A stretch of 36,761 nucleotides of DNA from a virus: positions 1 to 36,761 of IMG/VR virus record IMGVR_UViG_3300006119_000029; one strand, written 5' to 3'. Numbering within the stretch: position 1 is the first letter of the stretch; every line of letters begins with the position of its first letter. Shown in pieces: positions 1 through 6,622 of the stretch. A program made the position numbers and the translations under genes. The notes beneath the pieces were generated by a model. It saw only the letters and a program-made list of their open reading frames with translations. It had not been told where the DNA came from and did no database searches.

Positions 1-104
1 GATTGCCGTCAGGGCCATATGCTCCTTCTACATTACCAAACATAGGCGGTGGCATTTCGTGACCAATGTGTCGTTCAGCACGGCTGACTTTGGGACAATA
101 AAAA
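1..104. repeat. Terminal direct repeat, left copy (104 bp)
   Basis: Bases 1-104 are identical to 36658-36761. The repeat lies inside the methyltransferase gene, and the reading frame continues correctly when the two ends are joined. This is what an assembly overlap of a circular or circularly permuted genome looks like. A true short terminal repeat is possible but less likely, because it would cut a coding gene. Confidence 0.97.
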
Positions 105-931
105 TACTTTTGGTAATCTGGGATCTCTCCGATGACATTGGCTGGAAATCGACCATCTACCGTGCCAACATCTTCATAGGTGTCCCAATTCTTCTTACCA
201 TCTCCGTGATGAGTAAATGCCTTGCCATCATCCTTTTTAAGATGACGCACTATCATAGGATCATCTCCTACACGAGCTGCATCAATGTTGATGGCTCCTG
301 TTCCATACTTCTCACAGTTGGCAGCTATGTTCTTTTCTGACAGTGGTTTACGGGCCATAACAATGGGCTCGTGTGCGGGTTTGAGTTGTGTGCCCCAACC
401 TGACCAGGGATTATCTACCACAATGACTTCTTCATACACAACTCCATACTTGTTGCCTTCGTGACTTTGTGCCAACTTGTTACCATTGATGTCAGGCAAA
501 GCACGATATAGTTTGCCTGTGTTGGGATGTTTAAAGTTATTACCTGTTTGAATCATAATGGCAGGATCAAAGCGTTGTTTGTCAGGCTTGCCATTGGCCT
601 TCTTGTGCAGTTGGCGTCCAACGTCCTGACTCTTAGGAAAGCCTGAACTATAGATCCACATAATCTGATCACGGATTTCAAATCCGGCACGCTCAATGGT
701 TGTGGCCAGATGGTGGTAGGTCCTTGCTGCCGAGAAAGCCAGGATATGGCCTCCGGGTTTTAGAACACGCAGGCATTCTTGGTAGGTCTCCAATGAACCA
801 GTGTCACTGTCCCAGGCCTTGCCCAGAAAATCAATGCCATAGGGTGGATCTGTGACTATGCTGTCAAAATGGTTATCGGGAAATGTTTTAAGTGTGGCAA
901 CATTGTTGCCCTGTAACAGTTGATATTTCAT
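1..931 (-). CDS. DNA methyltransferase (N6-A or N4-C, beta-class order), N-terminal part; continues at 36657
   Basis: Starting at ATG 931 on the minus strand, the frame is open to base 1 and continues in phase at 36657 down to the stop at 36359, giving one 409-aa protein. This part holds the catalytic motif IV, DPPYG at residues 28-32, followed by an LKPGGH segment near residue 70. The SAM-binding motif DPFNGSGSTG lies in the C-terminal part (residues 352-361). Motif IV before motif I is the beta-class arrangement of N6-adenine/N4-cytosine methyltransferases (N6_N4_Mtase family). No restriction endonuclease gene is adjacent, so it is probably a solitary enzyme protecting phage DNA or marking it for packaging; target site unknown. 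It follows the 105-aa gene by 26 nt and overlaps the terminase start by 11 nt. AGGAGA lies 7 nt before the ATG. Confidence 0.93.
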   Translation of the reverse strand, partial: MKYQLLQGNNVATLKTFPDNHFDSIVTDPPYGIDFLGKAWDSDTGSLETYQECLRVLKPGGHILAFSAARTYHHLATTIERAGFEIRDQIMWIYSSGFPKSQDVGRQLHKKANGKPDKQRFDPAIMIQTGNNFKHPNTGKLYRALPDINGNKLAQSHEGNKYGVVYEEVIVVDNPWSGWGTQLKPAHEPIVMARKPLSEKNIAANCEKYGTGAINIDAARVGDDPMIVRHLKKDDGKAFTHHGDGKKNWDTYEDVGTVDGRFPANVIGEIPDYQKYFYCPKVSRAERHIGHEMPPPMFGNVEGAYGPDGN

Positions 932-957
932 TTGTTTCTCCTGTAGCAAATATCATT

Positions 958-1275
958 TTAGAATCCTCGTCGGATATCGTTTAAGAGTTGTGCAGTTTGA
1001 GCCAACTGTTCAAGTTCAGCAGGTGTCATACGCCAGGTATCAGGATTGCTCACATCCACATCACCACGTTTGTCAAGGCCCGCTTGGAGCCTTTCCATTG
1101 TTAGACGTAGGCAGTGTTCAACCTGTCCTGGATACTTTTCAGCGAATGCTTCACGATGAGCACTGTTTACTTTTTGCAAGATCTTGACATCAGCAGTTTG
1201 CTCCTGGGCCAGGCGCTGTCGGGACTCAGCAACAGTTTCCATTTGTCTAGCAATGTCGTTGGTGTGTAACCCCAT
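958..1275 (-). CDS. Hypothetical 105-aa helical protein just upstream of methyltransferase and terminase
   Basis: The start ATG overlaps the stop of the SOD-like gene by one base (TAATG), a typical translational-coupling junction. The protein is charged and predicted largely helical, with Glu/Gln/Arg-rich stretches and a C-terminal segment MTPAELEQLAQTAQLL that resembles a helix-turn-helix or a packing helix. I do not recognise a family. Because it lies immediately before the methyltransferase-terminase pair it is an alternative candidate for the small terminase subunit, but the 107-aa gene at 4911-5234 has the better motif. Confidence 0.75.
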   Translation of the reverse strand: MGLHTNDIARQMETVAESRQRLAQEQTADVKILQKVNSAHREAFAEKYPGQVEHCLRLTMERLQAGLDKRGDVDVSNPDTWRMTPAELEQLAQTAQLLNDIRRGF

Positions 1276-1784
1276 TACATTAGACCCAATCTATCTTCGA
1301 TATGGTTCCAATCAATGATCTTCCAAATGTTGTCAAAGTATTCTTCTTTGCGCCAAAGGTAGTCAGGATTCCAAGCGTGTTCCCACCAATCGATGAGTAG
1401 CACAATGTCATCACGCACTTCGTGGTTCTTTATGGTCTTGATGGTGCCGTCGGTGGCCAGGTAAACCCAACCAGAACCCTGTATCCGCATAGCAGCATCT
1501 TTCATTAGGGCTTTGAGGCCAGTTAGGCTGCTTGAATGTTTACGGATTAGGTCCATTGTGAGTTCACCGGGCTTAGATCCTGTGTTGGGACGTGTGAACT
1601 GTGTGAAGTAAATGTCGTGTAGGAAAGCGCCAGCACGATTGAACTCTGGTGAGCCCTCGTGCTGATTGAAACGATCCACATAACCTCGATACAAATGCCC
1701 GTAATGGTAATCAATGTTGGCCCGGCTCAACACTGGCTCTAAGGCATCACGTGGCACTGGCAGGGGTGATTGTTTCAATAGCAT
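1275..1784 (-). CDS. Fe/Mn superoxide dismutase-like protein (169 aa)
   Basis: Start chosen at ATG 1784, which overlaps the upstream stop (TAATG); a TTG at 1794-1796 is an unlikely alternative. The sequence aligns with Fe/Mn SOD at both ends: an N-terminal DALEP...HYGH...Y block and the hallmark IDWWEHAW-x2-DY block at 131-142. All four metal ligands can be placed by alignment with E. coli MnSOD: His27, His56, Asp132 and His136, with the gate Tyr35 and the QGSGW core at 102-106. Odd points: the helical hairpin between Tyr35 and His56 is about 25 residues shorter than in E. coli; the second-sphere His30 position is Leu31; and the metal-tuning Gln146 position is His121 (KNHEV), as in some cambialistic SODs. 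The family dismutates superoxide to H2O2 and O2; activity here is an inference. It sits in the late cluster, between unknown genes and the packaging genes. Confidence 0.85.
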   Translation of the reverse strand: MLLKQSPLPVPRDALEPVLSRANIDYHYGHLYRGYVDRFNQHEGSPEFNRAGAFLHDIYFTQFTRPNTGSKPGELTMDLIRKHSSSLTGLKALMKDAAMRIQGSGWVYLATDGTIKTIKNHEVRDDIVLLIDWWEHAWNPDYLWRKEEYFDNIWKIIDWNHIEDRLGLM

Positions 1785-2590
1785 TATGCACCCCAAGGAT
1801 TGTCAATGGCGTTGTCACCAACAACAACGAAGTCACGGTCAATCCATACATCCCATTGATTTGACTTGTTCACACGTTGGCGTTGCATAAAAGTGCGTAG
1901 ACGTGTGCCCAATGGTGTGAAGCTGCCATCAGCACGGCGAATGATCTGTTCTCCGGTGCGTGGGTCAACCCAGGTCAGGCGTTCAGGTTGTTTGACACCA
2001 AACTTGTTGATCTTGGTGCCAATGGCCTTCTTGGCAATGGGTCCTGTGATCTCATATGTAATGATGCCGTTGTCGTATTTGCGAAACACCACGTTGGCCT
2101 TGATGTCCTGTGCTCGCCATTCTGGTTCTGGATGTGGGAATGTGTTTGTGCCAAATCGTGTCACAAGGTTAAGGCCTTCTAGTTCACGTGGACGGGCTGG
2201 AGGATCACGTAGTGGATCTTCTGGAATGATCTCAGTCTTGTCAACATAGGGATTCTCGCTACCAACAAATGCTGCGTCTGGTTCTGCACCATTCAGCACA
2301 TCCATAGCAATCTGATATTTCAGTTTGTTGCTGCGGCCTTTTAAATTCAATACCACGCCAGTTTGGTCATAGACAAAGCGTTGTAGTTCTGTGGCTGTAG
2401 GAAAGTCGGTCATAAGGCCTTCCATATCAAAGCCACTGTCCAATAACACTGCTTCTACTTTTTTCTTTGTCTTTGGTTTGGCGTCAGCTTCAGCTGTGGT
2501 CCAGCTTACTTCTTTTGCTGCCACTGCTGTGGCGTCTTCTTCGCCTGTGCCCCAATCGAGGTCGGCGGCGGGTTGTGTTTTCTTTTGCAT
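1784..2590 (-). CDS. Hypothetical 268-aa late protein
   Basis: Start placed at ATG 2590, preceded by AAAGGAACAGAA; an upstream in-frame start at 2632 would run into a hairpin and has no ribosome site. The N-terminal third is acidic and Ala/Lys-rich (probably disordered). The middle has an alpha-helical segment with FDMEGLM and FVYDQTG motifs reminiscent of small DNA-binding or adaptor domains, and the C-terminal half is beta-rich, ending in a WDVWIDRDFVVV segment. No family recognised. Its last codons overlap the start of the SOD-like gene, so the two are probably translated together. Confidence 0.8.
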   Translation of the reverse strand: MQKKTQPAADLDWGTGEEDATAVAAKEVSWTTAEADAKPKTKKKVEAVLLDSGFDMEGLMTDFPTATELQRFVYDQTGVVLNLKGRSNKLKYQIAMDVLNGAEPDAAFVGSENPYVDKTEIIPEDPLRDPPARPRELEGLNLVTRFGTNTFPHPEPEWRAQDIKANVVFRKYDNGIITYEITGPIAKKAIGTKINKFGVKQPERLTWVDPRTGEQIIRRADGSFTPLGTRLRTFMQRQRVNKSNQWDVWIDRDFVVVGDNAIDNPWGA

Positions 2591-2614
2591 TTCTGTTCCT
2601 TTAAAATAAAATGT

Positions 2615-2656
2615 GCCACTGGTCAAAACCAAAACAGGAGCTCCTACCCCAGTGGC
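2615..2656 (-). promoter_or_regulatory. Intergenic stem-loop with a palindromic loop
   Basis: GCCACTGG (2615-2622) pairs perfectly with CCAGTGGC (2649-2656), and the loop holds the perfect palindrome AGGAGCTCCT (2636-2645). On the minus strand the stem is followed by ACATTTTATTTT and then the ribosome site of the 268-aa gene. It could be a weak attenuator or an mRNA processing or dimerisation element; function unknown. Confidence 0.5.
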
Positions 2657-2674
2657 CCGATAGAATCTATACTA

Positions 2675-3016
2675 TTACTTACGTAATTTCTTCACAGCAG
2701 GTCGAATACCTTGAGCCTTATGGAAAGTCTCTTTGGTATTGTCGTGGATTGAACCACCGTTGGTGTATTCGTAATCCTCATACTCGTGTTGGCGTGCTGC
2801 GTAAGCGTCTTCAATCATTGTTGCCAATGGTTCACGTGACTCTTTGGCTGCAATGAAATCGCTGCGCTTTTTCATATCCAGGTTACGGTTGCCTGTGCGT
2901 GGACCCTGTGCTACGTTGACGTTGTCTACGGCGTGAGGGTTGGCACAAGTCCAACTACGTGCGCCTGTGTCCTTGTCCATCTTAACTGGACCTCGTGTTT
3001 TACTGTTGCTGATCAT
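2675..3016 (-). CDS. Hypothetical 113-aa basic protein
   Basis: Start chosen at ATG 3016, which has AAGGAACAACAAG directly upstream; an upstream in-frame start at 3040 lies inside the preceding gene without a ribosome site. Rich in Lys/Arg and Asn, with a central acidic Tyr-rich patch (EYEDYEY) and a basic C-terminus ending KKLRK. No membrane segment or known domain. Its context among small head-associated genes suggests a minor virion or DNA-binding protein, but no function can be assigned. Confidence 0.75.
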   Translation of the reverse strand: MISNSKTRGPVKMDKDTGARSWTCANPHAVDNVNVAQGPRTGNRNLDMKKRSDFIAAKESREPLATMIEDAYAARQHEYEDYEYTNGGSIHDNTKETFHKAQGIRPAVKKLRK

Positions 3017-3027
3017 CTTGTTGTTCC

Positions 3028-3513
3028 TTATTCGATCCAACCGCTGACAACGCTAACAGTAGCAGTGGCATTGGTTAATTGGTTTGGATAGTCCCAAGTC
3101 AATGGTAGTGTTGGGCGGCAAACTGCTGCTGTCAATACCACTGTGGTATCCTGTGCGGGACGGTATGTTGTCACGTTGGTGTAGTCAACGGGCACTGGTT
3201 GTCCAACTACACCACCAATGGTTTTATCAACCCAGACTAGAGCTGGAGGCTCACCTGCTGGAGCTTGATAGCTGTCAATTCTAGCACTGGCAACCAATTG
3301 ATATGTAACGTTGGCATTCAAACTGAATACACCTGTTGTGCTGTTGTAGCTGACGTTGGCGCCAGTTGTAACATCCACTGTGTCAAACACAATGGTCTTA
3401 ACGCGACCCGGAGTTGTGTAAACTGTTTTACCAAATTGGTCAGTTGTTGTGTTGTATAGGTTAATGTCTGTGCTGTTGTGAACTGACACTACACCTTGAT
3501 TACTTGTGGCCAT
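3028..3513 (-). CDS. Beta-rich putative virion protein (161 aa), C1q-like appearance
   Basis: ATG 3513 follows the ribosome site AAGGGATT. The protein is rich in Thr, Val, Asn and Ser with alternating hydrophobic residues. The segment YNSTTGVFSLNANVTYQL (about 55-73) resembles the strand pattern of C1q/TNF-like jelly rolls found in phage decoration and fiber proteins. It stands directly after another small beta-rich gene in the same operon. Most likely a head decoration or accessory fiber protein, inferred from composition and context only. Confidence 0.75.
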   Translation of the reverse strand: MATSNQGVVSVHNSTDINLYNTTTDQFGKTVYTTPGRVKTIVFDTVDVTTGANVSYNSTTGVFSLNANVTYQLVASARIDSYQAPAGEPPALVWVDKTIGGVVGQPVPVDYTNVTTYRPAQDTTVVLTAAVCRPTLPLTWDYPNQLTNATATVSVVSGWIE

Positions 3514-3516
3514 TTT

Positions 3517-3852
3517 TTAATCCCTTACTGGAGTGACTAGCACGTTGAAGCTGCCTGTTGACACAGCACAGCAATAGATTGTGTTGGTGTTCTGTGCACC
3601 AAAGTTACCTGACACTGTTTCTTGCCAACCTGGAGCAATGGCCACGCATCCTGGAACGCTGGTGCCAGCTGTGGGTTTGACAAAGGCATTGGCCTGTGTC
3701 TGACTGTTGTAGACTGCAACATAGATTGTGGCAGTTGCACTTTCATTCACAAAACGGAATGTGTTTGAAACGTTAGGACCGTAAGTCACGCTGTTTGGAC
3801 TAGTGCTGACTGCCAAATACTGACTACTACCTACTGGAACGATACCGCTCAT
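3517..3852 (-). CDS. Small beta-rich putative virion protein (111 aa)
   Basis: ATG 3852 overlaps the upstream stop by one base (TAATG) with GGGAG 7 nt before it. The sequence is Thr/Ser/Val/Asn-rich with aromatic residues spaced as in beta-sandwich domains (YGPNVSNTFRFVNES, IYVAVYNS). It is similar in character to the 161-aa neighbour; the two may be decoration proteins or head stabilisers. No catalytic motif seen. Confidence 0.75.
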   Translation of the reverse strand: MSGIVPVGSSQYLAVSTSPNSVTYGPNVSNTFRFVNESATATIYVAVYNSQTQANAFVKPTAGTSVPGCVAIAPGWQETVSGNFGAQNTNTIYCCAVSTGSFNVLVTPVRD

Positions 3853-4211
3853 TATTTGCTCCCTACATTAATCTTGTCTGGGTTGCCTGGATATTCGCAA
3901 TGTGCGCCACCGTTAATGCGACCACCTTGGCTGGCAGTAGCAATAGTTAGTTTACGCTTGTCACGTGTCACACTAGGACCAACATCCATAGGACTGTCGC
4001 TGGTGTTACCTTTGCGTTGGCTCTGCATTAGACCATAGTTCTCTTTCATTGCTGTAGAGAAATGGTTACCAGCATACTTGTTGCCAGCGCGGTTAACACC
4101 ATCACCCATTTGACCGTTAAAGGCAAAGTCTTCACCATCGCCAGCTTGGTCACTACGGCGTTTTGGCATTGTTTCGCCTGCGCCTTTTGTCATACCATTC
4201 ATTTTACTCAT
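3852..4211 (-). CDS. Hypothetical 119-aa Gly/Lys/Asn-rich protein
   Basis: ATG 4211 overlaps the previous stop as ATGA and has AAGGAAAAC upstream. Low-complexity, polar, rich in Gly, Asn, Lys and Met, with no hydrophobic core apparent, so probably extended or disordered. The operon position among head-associated genes suggests a capsid-internal or DNA-bound protein. No family recognised. Confidence 0.7.
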   Translation of the reverse strand: MSKMNGMTKGAGETMPKRRSDQAGDGEDFAFNGQMGDGVNRAGNKYAGNHFSTAMKENYGLMQSQRKGNTSDSPMDVGPSVTRDKRKLTIATASQGGRINGGAHCEYPGNPDKINVGSK

Positions 4212-4372
4212 TTTGTTTTCCTTGTTGTAGCCTTTGGCGGCTTGACCTTTTTAAAACCTTTTACGTTACCAGTCTCAGCCTTGCGACTCATTCCGGATCC
4301 TTGCTTCAGCACCATCTTGGTTGGGTTTAAGTTATAAACACCTTTTAATATTGACGCTTTAGAGTTTGCCAT
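4208..4372 (-). CDS. Small basic hypothetical protein (54 aa)
   Basis: Start chosen at ATG 4372 (MANSKASIL), with GAGGAAG 12 nt upstream; ATG 4396 is possible but has no ribosome site. The protein is strongly basic, ending KPPKATTRKTK. It overlaps the end of the upstream gene by 14 nt and the start of the next gene by 4 nt (ATGA), the close packing typical of a real phage gene. Function unknown; nucleic-acid binding is plausible. Confidence 0.6.
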   Translation of the reverse strand: MANSKASILKGVYNLNPTKMVLKQGSGMSRKAETGNVKGFKKVKPPKATTRKTK

Positions 4373-4631
4373 CGCTGAAACGATCTTCCTCATCATTGAT
4401 CATTTGGCCTTGTGCTCTAGTCATCATTGTCGCACCTTTTACAACCTTTTGGGCTGCAACTGATTTGTGATAATGTTCACTACGCCGCTTGCTATGATCG
4501 CTGTGATGTTCAGCTTCACGCTTGGTTGAGTAAGCAATGGCAACGGCTTGTTTAGGAGGCCGGCCTGCTGCTATCTCAGTTTTGACATTCTTTTGGAACG
4601 CCTGTTTGCTTGTGCTTTTAGTTAATGGCAT
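4359..4631 (-). CDS. Small conserved-type phage protein (90 aa), DUF6496-like
   Basis: The N-terminus reads MPLTKSTSKQAF followed by a KQAVAIAYS motif near residues 27-35. This pattern is common in short phage and bacterial proteins of unknown function often annotated DUF6496-like. The middle is His/Lys/Arg-rich (EHHSDHSKRRSEHYHK). AGAG lies just before ATG 4631, and a CTAAATA element ends 19 nt before it. Family recalled from pattern, not searched. Confidence 0.75.
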   Translation of the reverse strand: MPLTKSTSKQAFQKNVKTEIAAGRPPKQAVAIAYSTKREAEHHSDHSKRRSEHYHKSVAAQKVVKGATMMTRAQGQMINDEEDRFSDGKL

Positions 4632-4649
4632 CTTGTTCTCTTTTATACT

Positions 4650-4697
4650 TTATTTAGTGTGCTTGTGACCGCACACTGGGCAGGCTTCATCGTGCAT
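4650..4697 (-). CDS. Micro-ORF, 15 aa, with a zinc-knuckle-like CPVCGHKH motif
   Basis: ATG 4697-4695 lies one base after the stop of the 70-aa gene and is preceded by TAGGAGGTTGAT, the strongest Shine-Dalgarno sequence in this cluster at ideal spacing. The peptide reads MHDEACPVCGHKHTK with Cys6, Cys9, His11 and His13 able to hold a zinc ion. Its stop codon lies inside the CTAAATA element of the next gene. The ribosome site plus a metal-binding motif make chance unlikely, but 15 residues is too short for certainty. Confidence 0.5.
   Translation of the reverse strand: MHDEACPVCGHKHTK
4651..4657 (-). promoter_or_regulatory. T4-late-like element CTAAATA upstream of the 90-aa gene
   Basis: Minus-strand CTAAATAAAG, ending 19 nt before ATG 4631. 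It overlaps the micro-ORF stop codon, so on its own it is weaker evidence than the other copies. Confidence 0.4.
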
Positions 4698-4698
4698 A

Positions 4699-4911
4699 TC
4701 AACCTCCTAATCCTGTCTGCGGATAGCGCCGAGCGTTGTCCTTACGTTTGCTAGGATTCATCCGGTTTACAATCTTACCGTGGTAGTCGGCTGAGATTTC
4801 AGCTTGGCGTGCGCTGTGTGGTTCGACTTCAAATGTCTTGTGTTGTTTTGCAACGCCACGTTCACTATGTCCTGTGATGCCTAGACGGCCGGTAGTTAAA
4901 ACTTGTGCCAT
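4699..4911 (-). CDS. Small basic hypothetical protein (70 aa)
   Basis: ATG 4911 overlaps the stop of the 107-aa gene by one base (TAATG). The protein is basic and polar, rich in Arg, Lys, His and Gly, with no predicted membrane segment. Its final codons (GGA TTA GGA GGT) also supply the ribosome site of the micro-ORF that follows, an economical coupling. Function unknown; a minor DNA-associated virion protein is a guess. Confidence 0.7.
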   Translation of the reverse strand: MAQVLTTGRLGITGHSERGVAKQHKTFEVEPHSARQAEISADYHGKIVNRMNPSKRKDNARRYPQTGLGG

Positions 4912-5234
4912 TATTCTCGGGTCTTTCCGGCCAGGGCGGCCAATGCTTCAGCAAATGCAGCCTGCTTGGCAGCTATGGCGTCTTCTGAATCAGAGATTTC
5001 AGCTTCTACCAAGGTGGTTGCTACTTTGTCTAGGATCATCTTCTCGTATGTGGTTCTTAACTTCTTGTCATCAGCATAGATACTGTCTCGATATCCTTCC
5101 AGTAAGGTGACCACAAAGGGTTTGCCTACTATGAGATCAGCAGTTTCTAATAATTCACGGGCAGTAACACGGTTGGTTGAACCTCGGGGTCTACCAGCTC
5201 CAGGCCTTGCGCCACCATTCTTTTTCTTTTCCAT
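4911..5234 (-). CDS. Putative terminase small subunit (107 aa)
   Basis: The N-terminus carries GGARPGAGRPRGSTNRVTA (residues 7-25), the Gly/Arg-rich DNA-contacting motif frequent at the start of phage small terminase proteins. It is followed by helices (ARELLE, KLRTTYEKMILDKV) and an Ala-rich acidic C-terminal helix. It is the first gene after a terminator and a late-type CTAAATA element, where packaging genes often begin. The large terminase lies about 5.2 kb further on around the circle. The alternative small-terminase candidate is the gene at 958-1275. No good ribosome site precedes ATG 5234. Confidence 0.55.
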   Translation of the reverse strand: MEKKKNGGARPGAGRPRGSTNRVTARELLETADLIVGKPFVVTLLEGYRDSIYADDKKLRTTYEKMILDKVATTLVEAEISDSEDAIAAKQAAFAEALAALAGKTRE

Positions 5235-5267
5235 ATCGATACTTTCTGAATCCTTTTCAGTTTAGTT

Positions 5268-5274
5268 TATTTAG
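5268..5274 (-). promoter_or_regulatory. T4-late-like element CTAAATA at the head of the late cluster
   Basis: Minus-strand CTAAATAAACTAAACTG, 33 nt before ATG 5234 and just downstream of the terminator at 5293-5316. This is the likely start of the long minus-strand late transcript. Confidence 0.6.
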
Positions 5275-5292
5275 TCCGAACCGATGGTCAAG

Positions 5293-5316
5293 AAAAAGCC
5301 CAGCATCAACTGGGCC
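5293..5316 (-). terminator. Rho-independent terminator ending the minus-strand block 10978-5349
   Basis: On the minus strand GCCCAG (5315-5310), a six-base loop and CTGGGC (5303-5298) are followed by TTTTTC. It lies between the stop of the 91-aa gene and the late-type element at 5268-5274, separating two transcription units. Confidence 0.8.
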
Positions 5317-5348
5317 AAAACCTATAAACGGGGAGGCTTTAGGTTTTA

Positions 5349-5624
5349 TTATTTTTGCCATTTACGCTTTTCGTCATAATCAGGTTGCTGGCTAATCCAA
5401 TTATGCTGTTCTCGGATTTCAGCATCAATAAATTCCTGACTACATCCAGCATCTTGACACAGATATATAAATCTCCAAGGATACCTACCTTCATACAGAT
5501 CATCAAACAATTTCAAAAATTCTGCTTTTAACTTTGGATAAGCCTCTTCACGAGATATATTATATTTTTTAACATATAAATCTACCAATAATGTTTGTTG
5601 TTCTTCAAGTTTATCTTTTTTCAT
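5349..5624 (-). CDS. Hypothetical 91-aa acidic/aromatic protein
   Basis: Start at ATG 5624, preceded by AAGGAATTGAA; an upstream in-frame start at 5645 has no ribosome site and falls in a hairpin. The sequence is helical and charged, with aromatic clusters (YPWRFIYLCQ, HNWISQQP). Noticeably more AT-rich in codon use than the structural genes. It ends just before a strong terminator, so it is the last gene of its transcript. No family recognised; likely an early host-interaction protein by position. Confidence 0.75.
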   Translation of the reverse strand: MKKDKLEEQQTLLVDLYVKKYNISREEAYPKLKAEFLKLFDDLYEGRYPWRFIYLCQDAGCSQEFIDAEIREQHNWISQQPDYDEKRKWQK

Positions 5625-5642
5625 TTCAATTCCTTTATAGGA

Positions 5643-5662
5643 CAAAGCCCTTTCGGGCCTTG
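5643..5662 (-). promoter_or_regulatory. GAAA-tetraloop hairpin between two minus-strand genes
   Basis: The minus-strand RNA reads CAAGGCCC-GAAA-GGGCTTTG, an 8-bp stem containing one G-U pair that exists only in the minus-sense RNA, capped by a GNRA-type loop. It lies between the 167-aa and 91-aa genes and has no following T-run on that strand. An mRNA stabiliser or weak attenuator is likely. Confidence 0.6.
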
Positions 5663-5671
5663 TTTATTTTT

Positions 5672-6175
5672 TTAGTTATCTTGTCTTTTAAGTATTTCAA
5701 ATAGAAAGTCGGGATCTTTGCGAACATAAGCATCTTCAAACTCGCGTAGAACTGAATGCACAAGGGCAATGTTGAGATCAAGTTGTTGTCTGCGTTGACC
5801 TTGTGTCCCGTAATAATCCATATCTTCAACCAACTGTTTTAAACACTCATAATCAGGCAAACCCAAATAACAACATTCATAATGATATTGGCTGTAGGTA
5901 GCAAAGTGTGCAGCCAGTATGGCTCGTTGATGTGCTTGTGTCATACACGGCATTGGCTGACCGCAGCCACCTGTTCCTACTGTAGTGGTCCAAGAATTAT
6001 CGGGATCAAACTCTGTAGTGTGTTGCAAACTATCTTGACAGCTCTGTGACATCAAAATAACTGCCAGTTGTTCTGCTACTCGTTGATTGCGAACAGCAGC
6101 ACCGTGTCGGGGTTCGAAACTAAACCAATCAAAATCCACTACAGGGTGACCATATTTTTTGTTGAAACTGTCCAT
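5672..6175 (-). CDS. Hypothetical 167-aa Cys/His-containing protein, first gene behind a perfect sigma70 promoter
   Basis: ATG 6175 has the strong ribosome site AAGGAGG 7 nt upstream. Nothing matches a family I know. Visible features: aromatic N-terminus (DFDWFSFEPRHG), a Cys-rich middle (TGGCGQPMPC, HYECCYLG, YECL) that could bind a metal, and a charged helical C-terminus. Transcription from a perfect consensus host promoter suggests early, strong expression, as expected of host-takeover proteins. Confidence 0.8.
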   Translation of the reverse strand: MDSFNKKYGHPVVDFDWFSFEPRHGAAVRNQRVAEQLAVILMSQSCQDSLQHTTEFDPDNSWTTTVGTGGCGQPMPCMTQAHQRAILAAHFATYSQYHYECCYLGLPDYECLKQLVEDMDYYGTQGQRRQQLDLNIALVHSVLREFEDAYVRKDPDFLFEILKRQDN

Positions 6176-6209
6176 TGTAAGCCTCCTTAATGTTTAACAA
6201 TGTGTGTTT

Positions 6210-6238
6210 ATTATACTGCTTTTATTTATTTATGTCAA
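6210..6238 (-). promoter_or_regulatory. Perfect sigma70 promoter, TTGACA-N17-TATAAT
   Basis: On the minus strand TTGACA (6238-6233) is followed by exactly 17 bases and TATAAT (6215-6210). Transcription would start near 6203, about 28 nt before the 167-aa gene. A full-consensus host promoter like this marks early phage transcription. Confidence 0.9.
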
Positions 6239-6256
6239 GTCACAGATTTTGCCGTT

Positions 6257-6622
6257 TTATTGATAGTGACTACAGGTCCACTGTAGTAATGTCATTTCGG
6301 GTGTGTCGGGCACAGCGTATTGCCAAACATTATTATTGTCACGCATTTGATAAACCACATCTGTGTGTTCGTAGCGCACTTCATAGGTGGTTCTAATGCT
6401 GAGACTGGGACAATGCAGCTCATATCTTGTTTGTTGTTGCACTTGATCGTTTATGACTGTTCTGCTCCAAACTATCAAGGCTTTGCCGTCGAGATCGTGA
6501 TGTGTGATCAGGGTGGGTTCATACTCATAACTGGCTCTATTGCTGTGTGCATATTCAAGCCAAGTTGCTGCTGGCGCTGCCACAGTTATGGTTAACGCTA
6601 TAAACCCCAGCAGTCGTTTCAT
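6257..6622 (-). CDS. Small exported protein with signal peptide (121 aa)
   Basis: The N-terminus is a classic signal sequence: MKR, then a hydrophobic core LLGFIALTITVAA, then a likely cleavage site after AAPAA near residue 19. The mature part is about 100 residues, beta-rich, with two cysteines (about 79 and 117) that could form a disulfide. ATG 6622 overlaps the preceding stop (ATGA) with GGAGG 8 nt upstream. A periplasmic or outer-membrane role, such as superinfection exclusion or lysis, is possible; neither is shown. Confidence 0.8.
   Translation of the reverse strand: MKRLLGFIALTITVAAPAATWLEYAHSNRASYEYEPTLITHHDLDGKALIVWSRTVINDQVQQQTRYELHCPSLSIRTTYEVRYEHTDVVYQMRDNNNVWQYAVPDTPEMTLLQWTCSHYQ

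Noticed and set aside
1-104. True terminal direct repeat of a linear genome
   Set aside because: The repeat lies within a gene and is the length of an assembly overlap. Circular or permuted DNA is the simpler explanation, although read depth was not available to settle it.
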